Shown piece by piece: positions 1 to 9,394 of a DNA stretch of 55,282 bases (position 1 is the first letter of the stretch; every line of letters starts with the position of its first letter). A program made the position numbers and the translations under genes. The notes beneath the pieces are model-generated. The model worked only from the letters and a program-made list of their open reading frames with translations, was not told the DNA's origin and made no database searches. The DNA comes from JACDAE01 sp963717195 (lineage in GTDB: Bacteria > Chloroflexota > Ktedonobacteria > Ktedonobacterales > Ktedonobacteraceae), in the NCBI GenBank assembly GCA_963717195.1, contig CAVQVR010000005.1, positions 1-55,282 on the forward strand, in the 5' to 3' direction.

Positions 1-327
1 GTAAATATAGTATGGCACGCTGTCGTTAAAATCGTAGAGCTTCTGCTCTTCGCCATCATAGACACCGTTGGGATAGTATTTACTGATCCACTGTGACCAA
101 CGTTTCAGAATGAGCCGGCCATTCTCACGAACTTCGGTCGCAGGCTTGTAGGGATCGCCAATAAAGATCAACTGGGTCGTATACCCCTGCTGTGCCAGAG
201 CCTCGCTTAGTTCAGTGACACGGGTACCAAGGCCACCAGCGGTAGAGTAAACGTCAGGCCCCTCGAAACAGAGCAAGACAAACAACGTGTTCTCTGGCGA
301 AATTGCTCCATCTAATTTCATCATCAT
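1..327 (-). CDS. Glycosyltransferase, glycogen-synthase-like N-terminal part (3' end outside window)
   Basis: The first 109 codons of a minus-strand gene that runs off the left edge. The protein opens MMMKLDGAISPENTLFVLLC and continues with a glycine-rich segment (YSTAGGLGTRVTELSEAL) typical of the N-terminal Rossmann domain of GT4/GT5 glycosyltransferases such as glycogen or starch synthase, where this loop contacts the nucleotide-sugar. It then runs through QLIFIGDPYKP and a region rich in W, Y and N. Three ATGs in a row begin it (327, 324, 321). A TGAGGACT stretch about ten bases upstream is a reasonable ribosome site for the first. The catalytic C-terminal half is not visible, so donor and acceptor cannot be named. 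Confidence 0.75.
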   Translation of the reverse strand, partial: MMMKLDGAISPENTLFVLLCFEGPDVYSTAGGLGTRVTELSEALAQQGYTTQLIFIGDPYKPATEVRENGRLILKRWSQWISKYYPNGVYDGEEQKLYDFNDSVPYYIY

Positions 328-794
328 AATCAGGTAGTCCTCATAAATGTGTAGTTGAATGATGTTCAAGAAGGAAGAGGTCGGCACTCATCATTGAGTT
401 TCAGGCCCCCGGTACAGAACCGGGTATTACCACTTTACGCACGGAATACAGTGTACAGGCCACTGGTAGACCGACAATACGTGAGGCCATTTGCAGTTGA
501 AGATCAGCATCTCTGCAATGCCAGGTCATTGTTGTATGCACCATCTGACTATTAAGCAACTAAGCGCCAGACAATTCCAACAAACTCTTTATCTCTAGTT
601 AGTATATCGTCCAGCACGAATAGGCACACTGGGACAGTATATCACACAGGAAACAGGGTCAAGTTAAGTAAAATTGAATGTAAAGTTAATTCAGCAATAA
701 TCAAAGATAGTCCTGAAGGGCATTGATTGCAAGCAGGCGGAGTGGAATTAGCAGGGTTCATTATTTTTGTTTTGCACCACAGAATTTATGTGGT
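328..794. other. Gene-free stretch between divergently read ends
   Basis: About 470 bases with no convincing gene. A 66-codon open frame at 355-555 (+) has no ribosome site and no recognisable sequence, and I do not call it. The stretch holds the upstream region of the glycosyltransferase and is AT-rich around 640-720. I see no clear hairpin or promoter of good quality. Confidence 0.5.
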
Positions 795-929
795 GTAGGG
801 GCCAGATTTATCGCGCCAGCCGTGCCCCAAAAACTACACATACCAGGATAATTAATTCTCTTGCGAAAGATCCTATCGCACAGAACAGATATATCGGGCA
901 CGGCGGGCACGAATGCTTCGTGTCCCTAC
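795..929. repeat. 135-bp element with imperfect terminal inverted repeats (GTAGGGGC family)
   Basis: The left end starts GTAGGGGCCAGATTTATCGC and the right end closes ...TGTCCCTAC. Both carry the GTGCCC/GGGCAC segment seen in the other copies of this family. It lies just beyond the 3' end of the kinase gene. Its length equals that of the better-preserved copy at 29368-29502, but the interior sequences do not obviously match. Confidence 0.6.
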
Positions 930-960
930 CCTGATTTCGCATCAATGGATGTCAATGCGA

Positions 961-2838
961 TCAAGGAGTCGCCGGAGGAGTCACGACTGGCGTTGCCGTC
1001 GGTGGGACTGGCGTTGCCGTCGGTGGGACTGGCGTTGCCGTCGGTTGTTTTTTTGGTGGCGTTGCTGTCGGCTTTGGAACTGGCGTCACTGCCGGTTGTT
1101 TTTTTGGTGGTGCCGTGGGCGTCACGCCAGGCACTCCATTAGTGTAGTTTGCGATATAGAGCTGCACAACCGCATTCTTTTGCAGGGAAGCACCACCAGG
1201 TGGATCAGTGTTTATAACAATATCTGGTCCCTCTGTTGGATTAGCGCCTGCATCGTTTTCGTGATAAAGGATGTCCAACCCCCTAAGTTCCTGCTCAACG
1301 GTCGCAAGATCTTTGCCTATCAGACCATTTGGCACAGTCACTGTTGGAGTTGCTCCCGGAGATGCCAGGTCAACCAGAATAGTCGAGTTCAGAGGCGCAG
1401 GCACTCCTGGTGATGGATATTGATTGGTAACAATACCGCTTGTCAGTTTATTATTTATCTTGATCGTAAAATGAGCTGCCGCCGCAATCTGTTTTGCCTT
1501 CGTATACTCCATATTTATAAGGTTAGGAACCGCGATTTCATTCGTAGCGGGAGTTGGAGTGCCCGTTGCATTCATGTTTGGCAAATGCAGGATGCCGAGT
1601 TCGCCAGCGAGATAGACGCTAAAACCTAGCAATAAGAGGGTAGCCAGTAAAATCATTACCGTGATAATGCTGGCGAAGCGTAAATCCTGCTGTGTCGTCA
1701 CAGCGCCATTGCGGAAAGGGCGCGTGACGCCCGCCTCAGGCGGTGTAATATACATGCCCACACTTGCTTCGGGGCGAGATACTGAGTTTTGACCTCCAGA
1801 GGACACATTAGCAAATGTCTGCTGTACGGTGGCGACATTCTCCAGCACATCATTTGCTGTATGAGCGGCAGCTCCATTCGTACCATTCGCTACTGATGCA
1901 TTTTTTTTGCTGCTACGCTGTATGATCTGATCGTAAACATGATTACCACTGAGGGGCGGTAATCCCCCTCCGGCAAAACCGGTAACAGTTTCGGCGATCT
2001 CTTCTTCGCCCAGCAGTTCAAGAGCGCGGGCCAGTGCACTTCCATCGCGATAACGCATCTCCGGCACTTTCTCCAGGCAGCGCAGAATGATTTCTTCCAG
2101 AGCAGGAGGGATACCGGGATTGAGCTGGGTCGGTGGCGTCGGTATATCCTGGATATGCTGCATGGCAACGGCGACGGGTGTATCGCCATCGAAAGGAGTG
2201 CGCCCGGTGAGCATCTCATACATTACGATGCCCAGAGCATATACGTCAGCTGCCGGGTTGACAATCTCGCCTTGAGCCTGTTCAGGAGCATAGTACTGAA
2301 CGGTTCCCAGAGTCATACCTGTTGTTGTAAGGCGTTCGGCATTAATATCTTTATAGACGCTGGCGATACCAAAGTCGGTGAGCTTGATTGAGCCATCACG
2401 GCCAACCAGGATATTCTGTGGTTTTACGTCGCGATGCACGATACCACGACGATGAGCTGCACCCAGGCCGAGGGCGACATCATGCGCGATGATGATAGCA
2501 CGGTCAATGGCAAGAACACCGCGCGAACGTAGATAGCGGCGCAGGTCAGTGCCTTCGATCAGTTCCATCACGATGAAATAATTGCCATCGCTCTGTCCAT
2601 AATCATACACCTGGACAATGTTGGGATGCTGCAATGCAGAAGCCGCTTTTGCCTCGCGCTGAAAGCGTGTTACAAACTTTGGGTCAGTGCTATAGACTTC
2701 ACGCAGCACTTTAATTGCCACGATACGGTCCATACGTGTATCGTGGCCCCGATAGATCGTAGCCATGCCGCCACGTCCAATGGGTTCTTGTAACTGGTAT
2801 CGCTCACCCAAAACTTCGATTTGCATAGTTCTCCGCAT
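961..2838 (-). CDS. PASTA-domain Ser/Thr protein kinase (PknB/PrkC type)
   Basis: A 625-residue membrane kinase that phosphorylates Ser/Thr on target proteins and probably senses cell-wall fragments outside the cell. The kinase domain is complete: glycine loop GRGGMA (21-26), catalytic Lys43 in VAIKV, HRD with Asp137 and DFG at 155-157. A single membrane segment lies near residues 385-410. Outside it are two PASTA units (starting around IAVPNLI and VTVPNGL, each about 65 residues), then a Pro/Thr-rich tail. The start at 2838 is supported by GAGGAG eight bases upstream; an internal ATG four codons later lacks this. Two PASTA units is fewer than in many Firmicutes homologues. No phosphatase gene is adjacent in the window. 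Confidence 0.93.
   Translation of the reverse strand: MRRTMQIEVLGERYQLQEPIGRGGMATIYRGHDTRMDRIVAIKVLREVYSTDPKFVTRFQREAKAASALQHPNIVQVYDYGQSDGNYFIVMELIEGTDLRRYLRSRGVLAIDRAIIIAHDVALGLGAAHRRGIVHRDVKPQNILVGRDGSIKLTDFGIASVYKDINAERLTTTGMTLGTVQYYAPEQAQGEIVNPAADVYALGIVMYEMLTGRTPFDGDTPVAVAMQHIQDIPTPPTQLNPGIPPALEEIILRCLEKVPEMRYRDGSALARALELLGEEEIAETVTGFAGGGLPPLSGNHVYDQIIQRSSKKNASVANGTNGAAAHTANDVLENVATVQQTFANVSSGGQNSVSRPEASVGMYITPPEAGVTRPFRNGAVTTQQDLRFASIITVMILLATLLLLGFSVYLAGELGILHLPNMNATGTPTPATNEIAVPNLINMEYTKAKQIAAAAHFTIKINNKLTSGIVTNQYPSPGVPAPLNSTILVDLASPGATPTVTVPNGLIGKDLATVEQELRGLDILYHENDAGANPTEGPDIVINTDPPGGASLQKNAVVQLYIANYTNGVPGVTPTAPPKKQPAVTPVPKPTATPPKKQPTATPVPPTATPVPPTATPVVTPPATP
984..1045 (-). repeat. 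21-bp tandem repeat encoding the Pro/Thr-rich tail of the kinase
   Basis: On the plus strand the unit ACTGGCGTTGCCGTCGGTGG recurs three times with a 21-base period. It encodes seven-residue units of the type ATPVPPT in the extracellular C-terminus of the kinase. Such in-frame tandem repeats are prone to changes in copy number, so the tail length may vary between strains. Confidence 0.8.
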
Positions 2839-2938
2839 TGTATGGGCTCCTCTTGTGAAGTCGCCCTCCCATGCCAGTTGGCAACCGCTCTACAGACATA
2901 CACGAATACGCCCGGCAGGTTGGCCTACTTCAGCCAGT

Positions 2939-2970
2939 CCTCACCCCATCACCCTGTAATTGGGGCGAGG
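2939..2970 (-). terminator. Hairpin between selB and the kinase gene
   Basis: CCTCACCCCA and TGGGGCGAGG form a ten-pair stem with one mismatch and a 12-base loop. It lies 196 bases beyond the selB stop and upstream of the kinase start. There is no clear T-run after it, so a terminator role is only possible. The rest of 2839-3165 shows nothing recognisable. Confidence 0.35.
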
Positions 2971-3165
2971 ATCGCGCTCACAACAATAAGGCGCAGTCCG
3001 ATATTACCAAATCACCTGTTTTTCCCGCTCAAGGAAATTTGCCGCATAAATTATTATGGTCTCGCGACACTATTTTAACCTATTCGGCGGCAGAATGGAA
3101 CACTTAATAGGAAAGTTGTAAAAGATTCCATAAATATCCCCAGCAAGATCTCAAGCGCACGCAAA

Positions 3166-5125
3166 TTATGTATGAACAGAAGCAGGTCCCAGGACACGCT
3201 CATCACCGATGCGCTTCGTGATATGCAACGCATCCATATGTTCAAGTAAAGGCAAGATGTATTTGCGCGTCGCCCCCAGAACATCGCGTGCTTCCGAAGC
3301 TGTCATTCTGCCATGCTTCTGCAGATACTCCACTAATTTTACTATTGCCTCATCATACGTTTCCTGTAGAAACAATATGCCATTACCTATTTTTACAAGG
3401 CGTCCCTGTTCAAGTAATGCACCCACAATCTCAGCACCCACGATAGTTTCTGCTTCAGAACGATCAGGAGGAGTATATGGATGGGCGCGGAAGAGTCGCA
3501 ACAGTTGCTCTACCTGTCGTTGTTGATCCGTAGTAAAGCTCGGCGTGAAATCTGGCAGGCGGATAAGACTGCCACGTTGCGTCGCCTCTTGCGTATATTT
3601 GTTTTCCGTATCTCCTACCACTTCGAGTTTTCCCTCTGCCTGCAAGATTGCAAAAACCTCTGTAGCTACCTTTGGGGAAAGCCCCAGGCGTGCACGCCAT
3701 TCCTCTTTGGAGAGTCCACTCCGCAGTGGATAGCGCTGGTGTTGCTCATGTACCAGGCGCTGTGCCTCCTCCACCAGCGTCTCCCAGGTGGAAAGTGCAA
3801 ACCAGAGTTCACCAATCTTGCGTACCCTTCCTGTTGATAAAGACGCATCGAGTATCTGTCGCGTCACATCTTCAGACAAATTACACAGCTTCACAATCTC
3901 AGATAGTTTATATCCAATGAAGATGGGAACGGTTTTGCTTCCAGTGCGTGTGCTGCGCCTTCTATCCAAAACCGCCAGTACCAGTTCTTCGGGCGACCCC
4001 TGTGCAAGTTGTTCTAATGCCGCGACCACCTGGGACTGAAAGCGGCGATGGTAGCGTGATTGAGCCTCGAGAATTTCTCCTCCCCCAATAGTCATGCTGG
4101 GAGAAGGAATACGCAGGATAAAGCGATCGCGACGCGCTACTACCGCTGGCCGATTTCAGGCGCAGCTGAACCCAGGCACTCTTCCCAGGTTGCAATTCTT
4201 CGCAATCAAGCAAGCGCACACGAGCGGAGATCTCCTGCGAGCCGCAATAGAAATCCACCTGAGTATTATGTGCAAGTGGGCGGGCGGCAGAGGCGAGTAG
4301 TTGAATGCGTGCATCGAAAAGCATGGTAGTGCGCATCTGCCCCAGCACTGCCACAACATCGCCACGCTGCAGTTCTGTACGCTGAACGTTTGGCAGGTTC
4401 ATAGCGACCCGGTTGCCAGGGTGAGCAACTTCAACCTGTTGCTTATGCGTTTGCAAACTGCGAATACGTGTCTTGATGCCTTGTGGAAGCAGCTCAACCT
4501 CCTCTCCAACATTGAAATTTCCGTCGAGAAGCGTGCCTGTCACAATGGTCCCGAAGCCAGTAAGCGTGAAAACACGGTCTACGGGCAGACGCGGTCGTCC
4601 GATATTCTGGCGCTCCTCCGCTTCATTGAGAAGATACTCCAGGGCGTTCAATAGTTCCGGTAACCCCTGGCCTGTTTGTGCGGAGACAGGGAGAAGCGCG
4701 GATCCAGCAAGGGTAGTCGGCTTCAATAGATCCATCACCTCTTCGCGTACCAGTTCGAGCCACTCCTCGTCCACCAGATCCGTTTTGGTGAGGGCAACGA
4801 CGCCTCGCTGGACATGGAGTAGATCGAGAATTGCCAGATGCTCCCGTGTCTGAGGCATCACTCCTTCATCGGCGGCAACGACCAGCAATGCAGCATCGAT
4901 ACCACCAACGCCTGCCAACATATTTTTTATAAAACTCTCGTGGCCCGGCACATCAACGATACTGACTTCGCGCCCACCTGGTAGTTTCAGCCAGGCAAAC
5001 CCGAGATCAATTGTCATGCCGCGCTCTTTCTCTTCCGCCAACCGATCAGGGTCAATGCCTGTGAGAGCTTTTACGAGCGTTGATTTGCCATGATCGACGT
5101 GACCCGCCGTTCCGATGCAACTCAT
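3166..5125 (-). pseudogene. selB: SelB, selenocysteine-specific elongation factor (frameshifted)
   Basis: SelB carries Sec-tRNA to UGA codons marked by a SECIS hairpin. The N-terminal piece has the full GTPase signature: GHVDHGKST (8-16), DVPGHE and TKTD, then EF-Tu-like domains. The C-terminal piece (from MTIGGGEILEAQ) carries the winged-helix repeats that bind SECIS RNA. The two pieces lie in different frames. Near 4147-4152 the reading should pass from QLRLKS into AVVARRDRFILRIP, which needs removal of one base in the GGCC run. The joined length of about 650 residues is normal for SelB. I place the start at the ATG at 5125 (MSCIGTAGHV); a GTG at 5158 would add an unlikely 11 residues. Given other indels here, sequence error is more likely than true loss. 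Confidence 0.88.
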
Positions 5126-5399
5126 ATGAACCAACCAGTGTGCAGAAATGGAATGCACTCTAATCTATTACTTCTGTAACGTATCACACAGGAGCAATTT
5201 TCAGTATATGTTATAAGAGCACGTTCTTGCCATCTAGAGGATACTCTCTTGTGCTCAAGCAAGCTATGAAATAGTTCACAGTTGTGCCCGATCAGGGCTC
5301 TTTCTTTATCCATCGACACGTTCCGCACAAAGGGTTATAATAAGATCGCGAAAATAATGTTGATTCACACCGTCTTGCTTCTCAAGGTCGCCTATTATT

Positions 5400-7442
5400 A
5401 TGAACGAAAAAATTCAATCAGTCTTAAATTCCCTTCCGCACAGACCCGGCATCTACATAATGAAGGATGCCGAGGGCACCATTCTTTATGTGGGCAAGGC
5501 AATCTCGCTCTATAACCGTGTGCGCTCGTACTTTCAGGAATCGACCGATCTCAGTCCCAAGAACCGCAGCATGGTGGCGAAAATCGACGATATCGAGTTC
5601 CTGGTCGTGCAGAATGAGGTCGAGGCACTGGTACTGGAGAGCAATTATATCAAGCAGTATCGCCCAAAGTATAATGTGCTGCTGCGCGACGATAAAAACT
5701 ATCCCTACATCAAAGTCGCGCTCACCGAGGACTTCCCACGCGTGTACCGGGTACGCAGTTTTAAGCGTGATGGCAATCGTTATTTTGGACCCTATACGAA
5801 TTCAGGGGCGGTCGATGCTACGCTGGACCTCTTAAATAAATTATTTGCGTTTCGCACCTGCCGCTACGATGCCAGCGTATGGGCACCGCCGCGTGATGGC
5901 GAAATACCGGCTGCTTGGAAGCAGAAATTGCTTCCTCGCCCCTGCACGCAGTATTATATTCATCGCTGTATCGCTCCCTGTGTCGCCTACGCTTCACGCA
6001 CGGAATATGATGCTGTGATTCAGCAGGTCATCCTCTTTCTAGAAGGCAAGCATGACGAGGTGCTCAAAGACCTGGAAGTACAGATGGAACGGGCCGCTGA
6101 GAACTTGAACTTTGAAGAGGCCGCCCGTATCCGCGACCGCATCAAAGCAGTTGAACGTATCCTGGAGAAGCAGCGTATTATCAATACAGAGGGACAGGAT
6201 GACCAAGACGTTGTTGCGCTGGCGAGTGGCGATGATGAGACGTGCGCTCAGGTCTTCTTCTTTCGCAACGGAAAGCTGGTGGGGCGCGAGTATTTTATCC
6301 TACAGGGCACACGCGAGAGCACTCCTGGTGAGGTAATGACATCGTTTCTGCAACAGTTTTATGAGACATCGACGCATATTCCAGCAGAGATTATCGTCGA
6401 GGTCGAACCTGATGATCGCGCGGTCCTTCAGGCATGGCTCAAGGAGAGACGCAAAAATGCGGCAACTCCGGGAGGCAGTCAGGCCGCAGTAACTATCAGC
6501 GCTCCGAAACGGGGCGATAAAGTGCGCCTGGTCGAGATGGTGAAACAGAACGCACGCGAGGTTCTGGAGCAACAACGTATTAAGTGGCTGACCGATAGCC
6601 AGAAGACACAGCTTGCTCTGGAGGAACTGCAAGAAGCATTGAACCTGGCCGTGCCGCCCCGGCGCATTGAATGCTATGATATCTCTAATACGCAAGGAAC
6701 GAACTCGGTGGGAGCAATGGTCGTCTTCGAGGGCGGGCGACCCAAAAATAGTGAGTATCGCCGCTTTAAGATCAAAACTGTTGAAGGCTCAAACGACTTT
6801 GCCAGTCATCAGGAGGTACTGCGCAGGCGTTTCCGTAAAGCAGCTCAGGTGGCTTCTCGCGAAGGTTCTGTAGAGGAAGAGACTGCTGTAGCATTAGATG
6901 AGGCAGTTACCGGAGGCAATGGCGAGATAAGCGACGCTGAAGAGACAGGCGAAAATAATGGCAAGGGGCAACTTCATCACGAATGGGCCTTACCAGACCT
7001 TGTGATTATTGACGGTGGCAAGGGGCAACTAAGCGCTGCAATGGAGGTTATGCAGGAGCTTCATCTCGATATTCCGACCATTGGAGTCGCAAAAGAAGAT
7101 CACACACAAACAAGCTCACTAGAAGAGATCTACACACCAGGCGCATCTGAGCCAATCATCCTGCCACGCTCTTCACAAGGACTCTACCTGGTGCAGCGCA
7201 TTCGCGACGAGGCGCACCGCTTTAGCATCACCTATCACCGCAAAGTACGTTCCGAACGTACATTTAAATCGGTTCTCGATGAAATACCCGGTATTGGTCC
7301 GAAACGTAAACAGGCACTGTTGAAACATTTTGGCTCTGTACGAGCGATCAGCTCGGCCAGCATTGATGAACTTACGGCTTTGGATGGTATGACACGTGAT
7401 GCGGCGGAGAAAGTTAAGGAATACATCGGACGTCTGGAATAA
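5400..7442 (+). CDS. uvrC: Excinuclease ABC subunit C
   Basis: UvrC makes the two incisions on either side of a lesion in nucleotide excision repair, acting with UvrA and UvrB. The 680-residue protein has all domains in order. The GIY-YIG 3'-nuclease comes first (GIY at 17-19, YVG at 30-32). Next is the UVR motif that binds UvrB (LEVQMERAAENLNFEEAARI). The RNase-H-like 5'-nuclease follows (ECYDISNTQG, VIIDGGKGQLSAA), and a C-terminal double helix-hairpin-helix (IPGIGPKRKQALLKHFG) ends it. It is longer than the E. coli protein (610) because of an acidic insert (EEETAVALDEA... to about GQLHHEW) before the VIIDGG motif. The ribosome site (AAGG about 15 bases upstream) is weak. It stands alone, divergent from selB. 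Confidence 0.97.
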   Translation: MNEKIQSVLNSLPHRPGIYIMKDAEGTILYVGKAISLYNRVRSYFQESTDLSPKNRSMVAKIDDIEFLVVQNEVEALVLESNYIKQYRPKYNVLLRDDKNYPYIKVALTEDFPRVYRVRSFKRDGNRYFGPYTNSGAVDATLDLLNKLFAFRTCRYDASVWAPPRDGEIPAAWKQKLLPRPCTQYYIHRCIAPCVAYASRTEYDAVIQQVILFLEGKHDEVLKDLEVQMERAAENLNFEEAARIRDRIKAVERILEKQRIINTEGQDDQDVVALASGDDETCAQVFFFRNGKLVGREYFILQGTRESTPGEVMTSFLQQFYETSTHIPAEIIVEVEPDDRAVLQAWLKERRKNAATPGGSQAAVTISAPKRGDKVRLVEMVKQNAREVLEQQRIKWLTDSQKTQLALEELQEALNLAVPPRRIECYDISNTQGTNSVGAMVVFEGGRPKNSEYRRFKIKTVEGSNDFASHQEVLRRRFRKAAQVASREGSVEEETAVALDEAVTGGNGEISDAEETGENNGKGQLHHEWALPDLVIIDGGKGQLSAAMEVMQELHLDIPTIGVAKEDHTQTSSLEEIYTPGASEPIILPRSSQGLYLVQRIRDEAHRFSITYHRKVRSERTFKSVLDEIPGIGPKRKQALLKHFGSVRAISSASIDELTALDGMTRDAAEKVKEYIGRLE

Positions 7443-7496
7443 GTTCCGTTCAGGAAACGTTGTACTATATGATAGGCGGCTCAGATCAATGGATAG

Positions 7497-7518
7497 CTGA
7501 GAGTGCTAGCACTCTCAG
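7497..7518. promoter_or_regulatory. 22-bp perfect palindrome, operator-like, CIRCE-type half-sites
   Basis: A perfect palindrome with half-site CTGAGAGTGCT ends eight bases before the -35 box of a strong promoter. The halves GAGTGCTA and GCACTC match those of the HrcA operator CIRCE, but they are fused back to back without the usual nine-base spacer. A dimeric regulator is a natural reader. It could also form a hairpin, but no T-run follows. Confidence 0.6.
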
Positions 7519-7525
7519 TAGATGA

Positions 7526-7554
7526 TTGACAACAGGTCATTTTCACGCTACTAT
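7526..7554 (+). promoter_or_regulatory. Near-consensus sigma-70/sigma-A promoter
   Basis: TTGACA (7526-7531), a 17-base spacer and TACTAT (7549-7554). Transcription would start near 7561, leaving a leader of about 160 bases before the FmdB-family gene at 7724. The leader contains a possible stem (GGACAC near 7663 with GTGTCC near 7694). Confidence 0.75.
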
Positions 7555-7723
7555 TATGCGCAAAGGATGTAGGAGCCAGGTTTACCTCATCCGGGTGTCG
7601 GGGTTCGATGTATCTATCGCACTCCCAGCCTATTGAAATGTTTATTGGAAAAGAAAAACAAACAGGACACACTCTGTAGGATGCAATCTAGGGTGTCCAA
7701 ATGACGTATGAGGTGATTGGTAT

Positions 7724-8056
7724 ATGCCAACGTACGAGTATCTTTGTCAAGCCTGTAGCCACCGCTTCGAGACGTGGCAGAAAATGATCGAACAACCTTT
7801 AACCATTTGTCCAGAATGTGGTGGGCATATTCGCAGAGTTCTCTATCCTGCTGGTATTGTCTTTAAGGGTACGGGTTTCTATAAAACTGATCATGGCAAT
7901 GGTGCCGTCCCGGCAGCCAAAGACTCCAACGGGGAGACGAAAAAAGCCGAGGACAAGAGCACAGCAGCCAGCGAAAGCAAGCCGTCCGAGAATGACAAGA
8001 GCACAAAGAGCACGAGTGACAGTAAGGCTTCAACAGCAACGGCTGCCGCTGATTAA
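7724..8056 (+). CDS. FmdB-family zinc-ribbon protein
   Basis: 110 residues. The N-terminal half is the FmdB/CxxC zinc ribbon: MPTYEYLCQACSHRFE with Cys8/Cys11, then CPECGG with a second CxxC about 18 residues later. These four cysteines bind one zinc. The C-terminal half is a low-complexity tail rich in Lys, Ser, Thr, Glu and Ala, probably disordered. The family was named as a possible regulator of formamidase but is widespread, and its function is not settled. GAGGTGA seven bases upstream sets the start. It follows the palindrome and strong promoter described above, so expression is probably high or tightly switched. Confidence 0.9.
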   Translation: MPTYEYLCQACSHRFETWQKMIEQPLTICPECGGHIRRVLYPAGIVFKGTGFYKTDHGNGAVPAAKDSNGETKKAEDKSTAASESKPSENDKSTKSTSDSKASTATAAAD

Positions 8057-8109
8057 GCATGGTTTGGTAGAAGGTTAGAACACAGAAATAGTGGAAGGAA
8101 TAATTGGAA

Positions 8110-8328
8110 ATGGCAGAATCTGCCTTCGCTGCAATTCAGCGCCAACAGATCGAGGTAGCCGTTGGGGAACTGCTCCTCACTTCGGACTATTATATGCGGA
8201 CGAGCATTGCCGAGCGTCTTCGCCATTTAATTTCGCATGCCGATCCAACACTTGACATTGCTCAATTTAGCGAATTGGCGCAGGAAGAGTTGCAGGAACT
8301 GAACTTACTGCCATCGCAAAAGGAGTAA
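8110..8328 (+). CDS. Small hypothetical protein
   Basis: About 72 residues (MAESAFAAIQRQQIEVAVGE...), predicted mostly helical with no membrane segment, cysteine cluster or known motif. It follows the FmdB gene by about 50 bases on the same strand and is probably in its operon. AAGGA about ten bases upstream of the ATG at 8110 supports the start; a TTG two codons earlier is an alternative. I do not recognise the family. Confidence 0.65.
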   Translation: MAESAFAAIQRQQIEVAVGELLLTSDYYMRTSIAERLRHLISHADPTLDIAQFSELAQEELQELNLLPSQKE

Positions 8329-8526
8329 TGTTTTTTCCAACATATTGTTTTACACGTTTTCTGTTCATTATCTTTACAGAAAGTATATAAATAAAGAGGT
8401 AGCCTACCCAATATTCCTATTCGATGTGTCTTTATGCAGTATCTATCTCCTCCAGGATGTATACTGATTACACAATCTCTTACTGGGGAACGAGGTTGTG
8501 ACGCAGTTGCAGAGGAGACAAAGGGT

Positions 8527-9336
8527 ATGCAGGTGAAACAGGAAAAATCACAAGAAGAAACCATCCAAAAGTTGCAGAGCCAGGTGGATGAGTTAACTGC
8601 TAATAAGCTCTTTCTGCAAGATCAACTGGCCCGCAAAGAGCAATTTACAGCCATGATTGCGCACGAGTTACGTGGTCCCCTCTCACCTATTATTAACTAC
8701 GCCCAGATGATCTCACGGCATGTATGTGCACCCAATACAAACCCCGCACGCAATGAAACATTAAATCGGCAGACAAACATTATTATCGGCCAGGCATGGC
8801 GTATGACGCGCCTGGTCAATGACCTTCTCGATGTATCGCGCCTCAGCTCTGGTCAATTTACATTGATGCGCGAAGCGTGCGATCTCTGTGCTCTGATCAG
8901 CGAAACGGTAGACCAACTGCGTCCTGTCGCTCCCTATCACACATTGGTGGTCGACGTACCCGAAGTTCCAGTTTTCGGCAACTGGGATGGAGGGCGTCTG
9001 CAACAGGCATTGGGCAACCTGCTAGATAACGCCATCAAGTATTCTGACGAACATACAACTATCACTGTCTGGGTTCGGACCACGGCGGAAGTTGTGCATG
9101 TCAGCGTACACAACCAGGGTGTAAGTATCCCATCTGCTGATACGCAATTACTCTTCCGTCCCTTTACGCGCTTGCAAGGTTCAAATGGGCGGCAAGGTTC
9201 TGGGCTGGGCCTTTTCATTACCAAATCGATTATAGAGGCGCATGGTGGAACCTTACAACTGGATCCACATGAGGATGAGATTAACGGCGACCATCGGCAA
9301 GGGACAACGTTCTCTTTCGATCTTCCATTACACTAG
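8527..9336 (+). CDS. Soluble sensor histidine kinase (HisKA-HATPase)
   Basis: A two-component kinase with no membrane segment and no sensor domain. From the ATG at 8527 it has a short N-terminal coiled coil (about 5-38), the HisKA box FTAMIAHELRGP with phospho-acceptor His46, then the ATPase domain with an N box (GNLLDNAIKYS) and a G box (GRQGSGLGLFI). I choose 8527 because AGGAGA lies about ten bases upstream. The same frame is open back to 8434, which would add 31 unremarkable residues. No response regulator is next to it, so its partner lies elsewhere. The coiled coil may couple it to another receptor. Confidence 0.9.
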   Translation: MQVKQEKSQEETIQKLQSQVDELTANKLFLQDQLARKEQFTAMIAHELRGPLSPIINYAQMISRHVCAPNTNPARNETLNRQTNIIIGQAWRMTRLVNDLLDVSRLSSGQFTLMREACDLCALISETVDQLRPVAPYHTLVVDVPEVPVFGNWDGGRLQQALGNLLDNAIKYSDEHTTITVWVRTTAEVVHVSVHNQGVSIPSADTQLLFRPFTRLQGSNGRQGSGLGLFITKSIIEAHGGTLQLDPHEDEINGDHRQGTTFSFDLPLH

Positions 9337-9342
9337 CCCTAC

Positions 9343-9366
9343 GGGCACGCTCAATCTGGCCCCTAC
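9343..9366. repeat. Partial copy of the GTAGGGGC repeat family
   Basis: GGGCACGCTCAATCTGGCCCCTAC, read here as GGGCACG then TCTGGCCCCTAC, is a single arm of the dispersed repeat. It sits seven bases after the histidine kinase stop codon. No matching second arm is visible. Confidence 0.6.
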
Positions 9367-9394
9367 ACAGTTCAACCTGTAGAAATAGACAGGT

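Noticed and set aside
355..555. 66-codon open frame on the plus strand
   Set aside because: No ribosome site, no recognisable sequence, atypical composition; it lies in the upstream region of the glycosyltransferase gene.
861..1413. Two plus-strand open frames with WRCRRWDWRC-type repeats
   Set aside because: They are antisense readings of the 21-bp repeat that encodes the kinase Pro/Thr tail.
7590..7630. tRNA-like GGTTCGA segment in the FmdB leader
   Set aside because: The flanking bases do not form a T-arm or an acceptor stem, and no anticodon arm fits.
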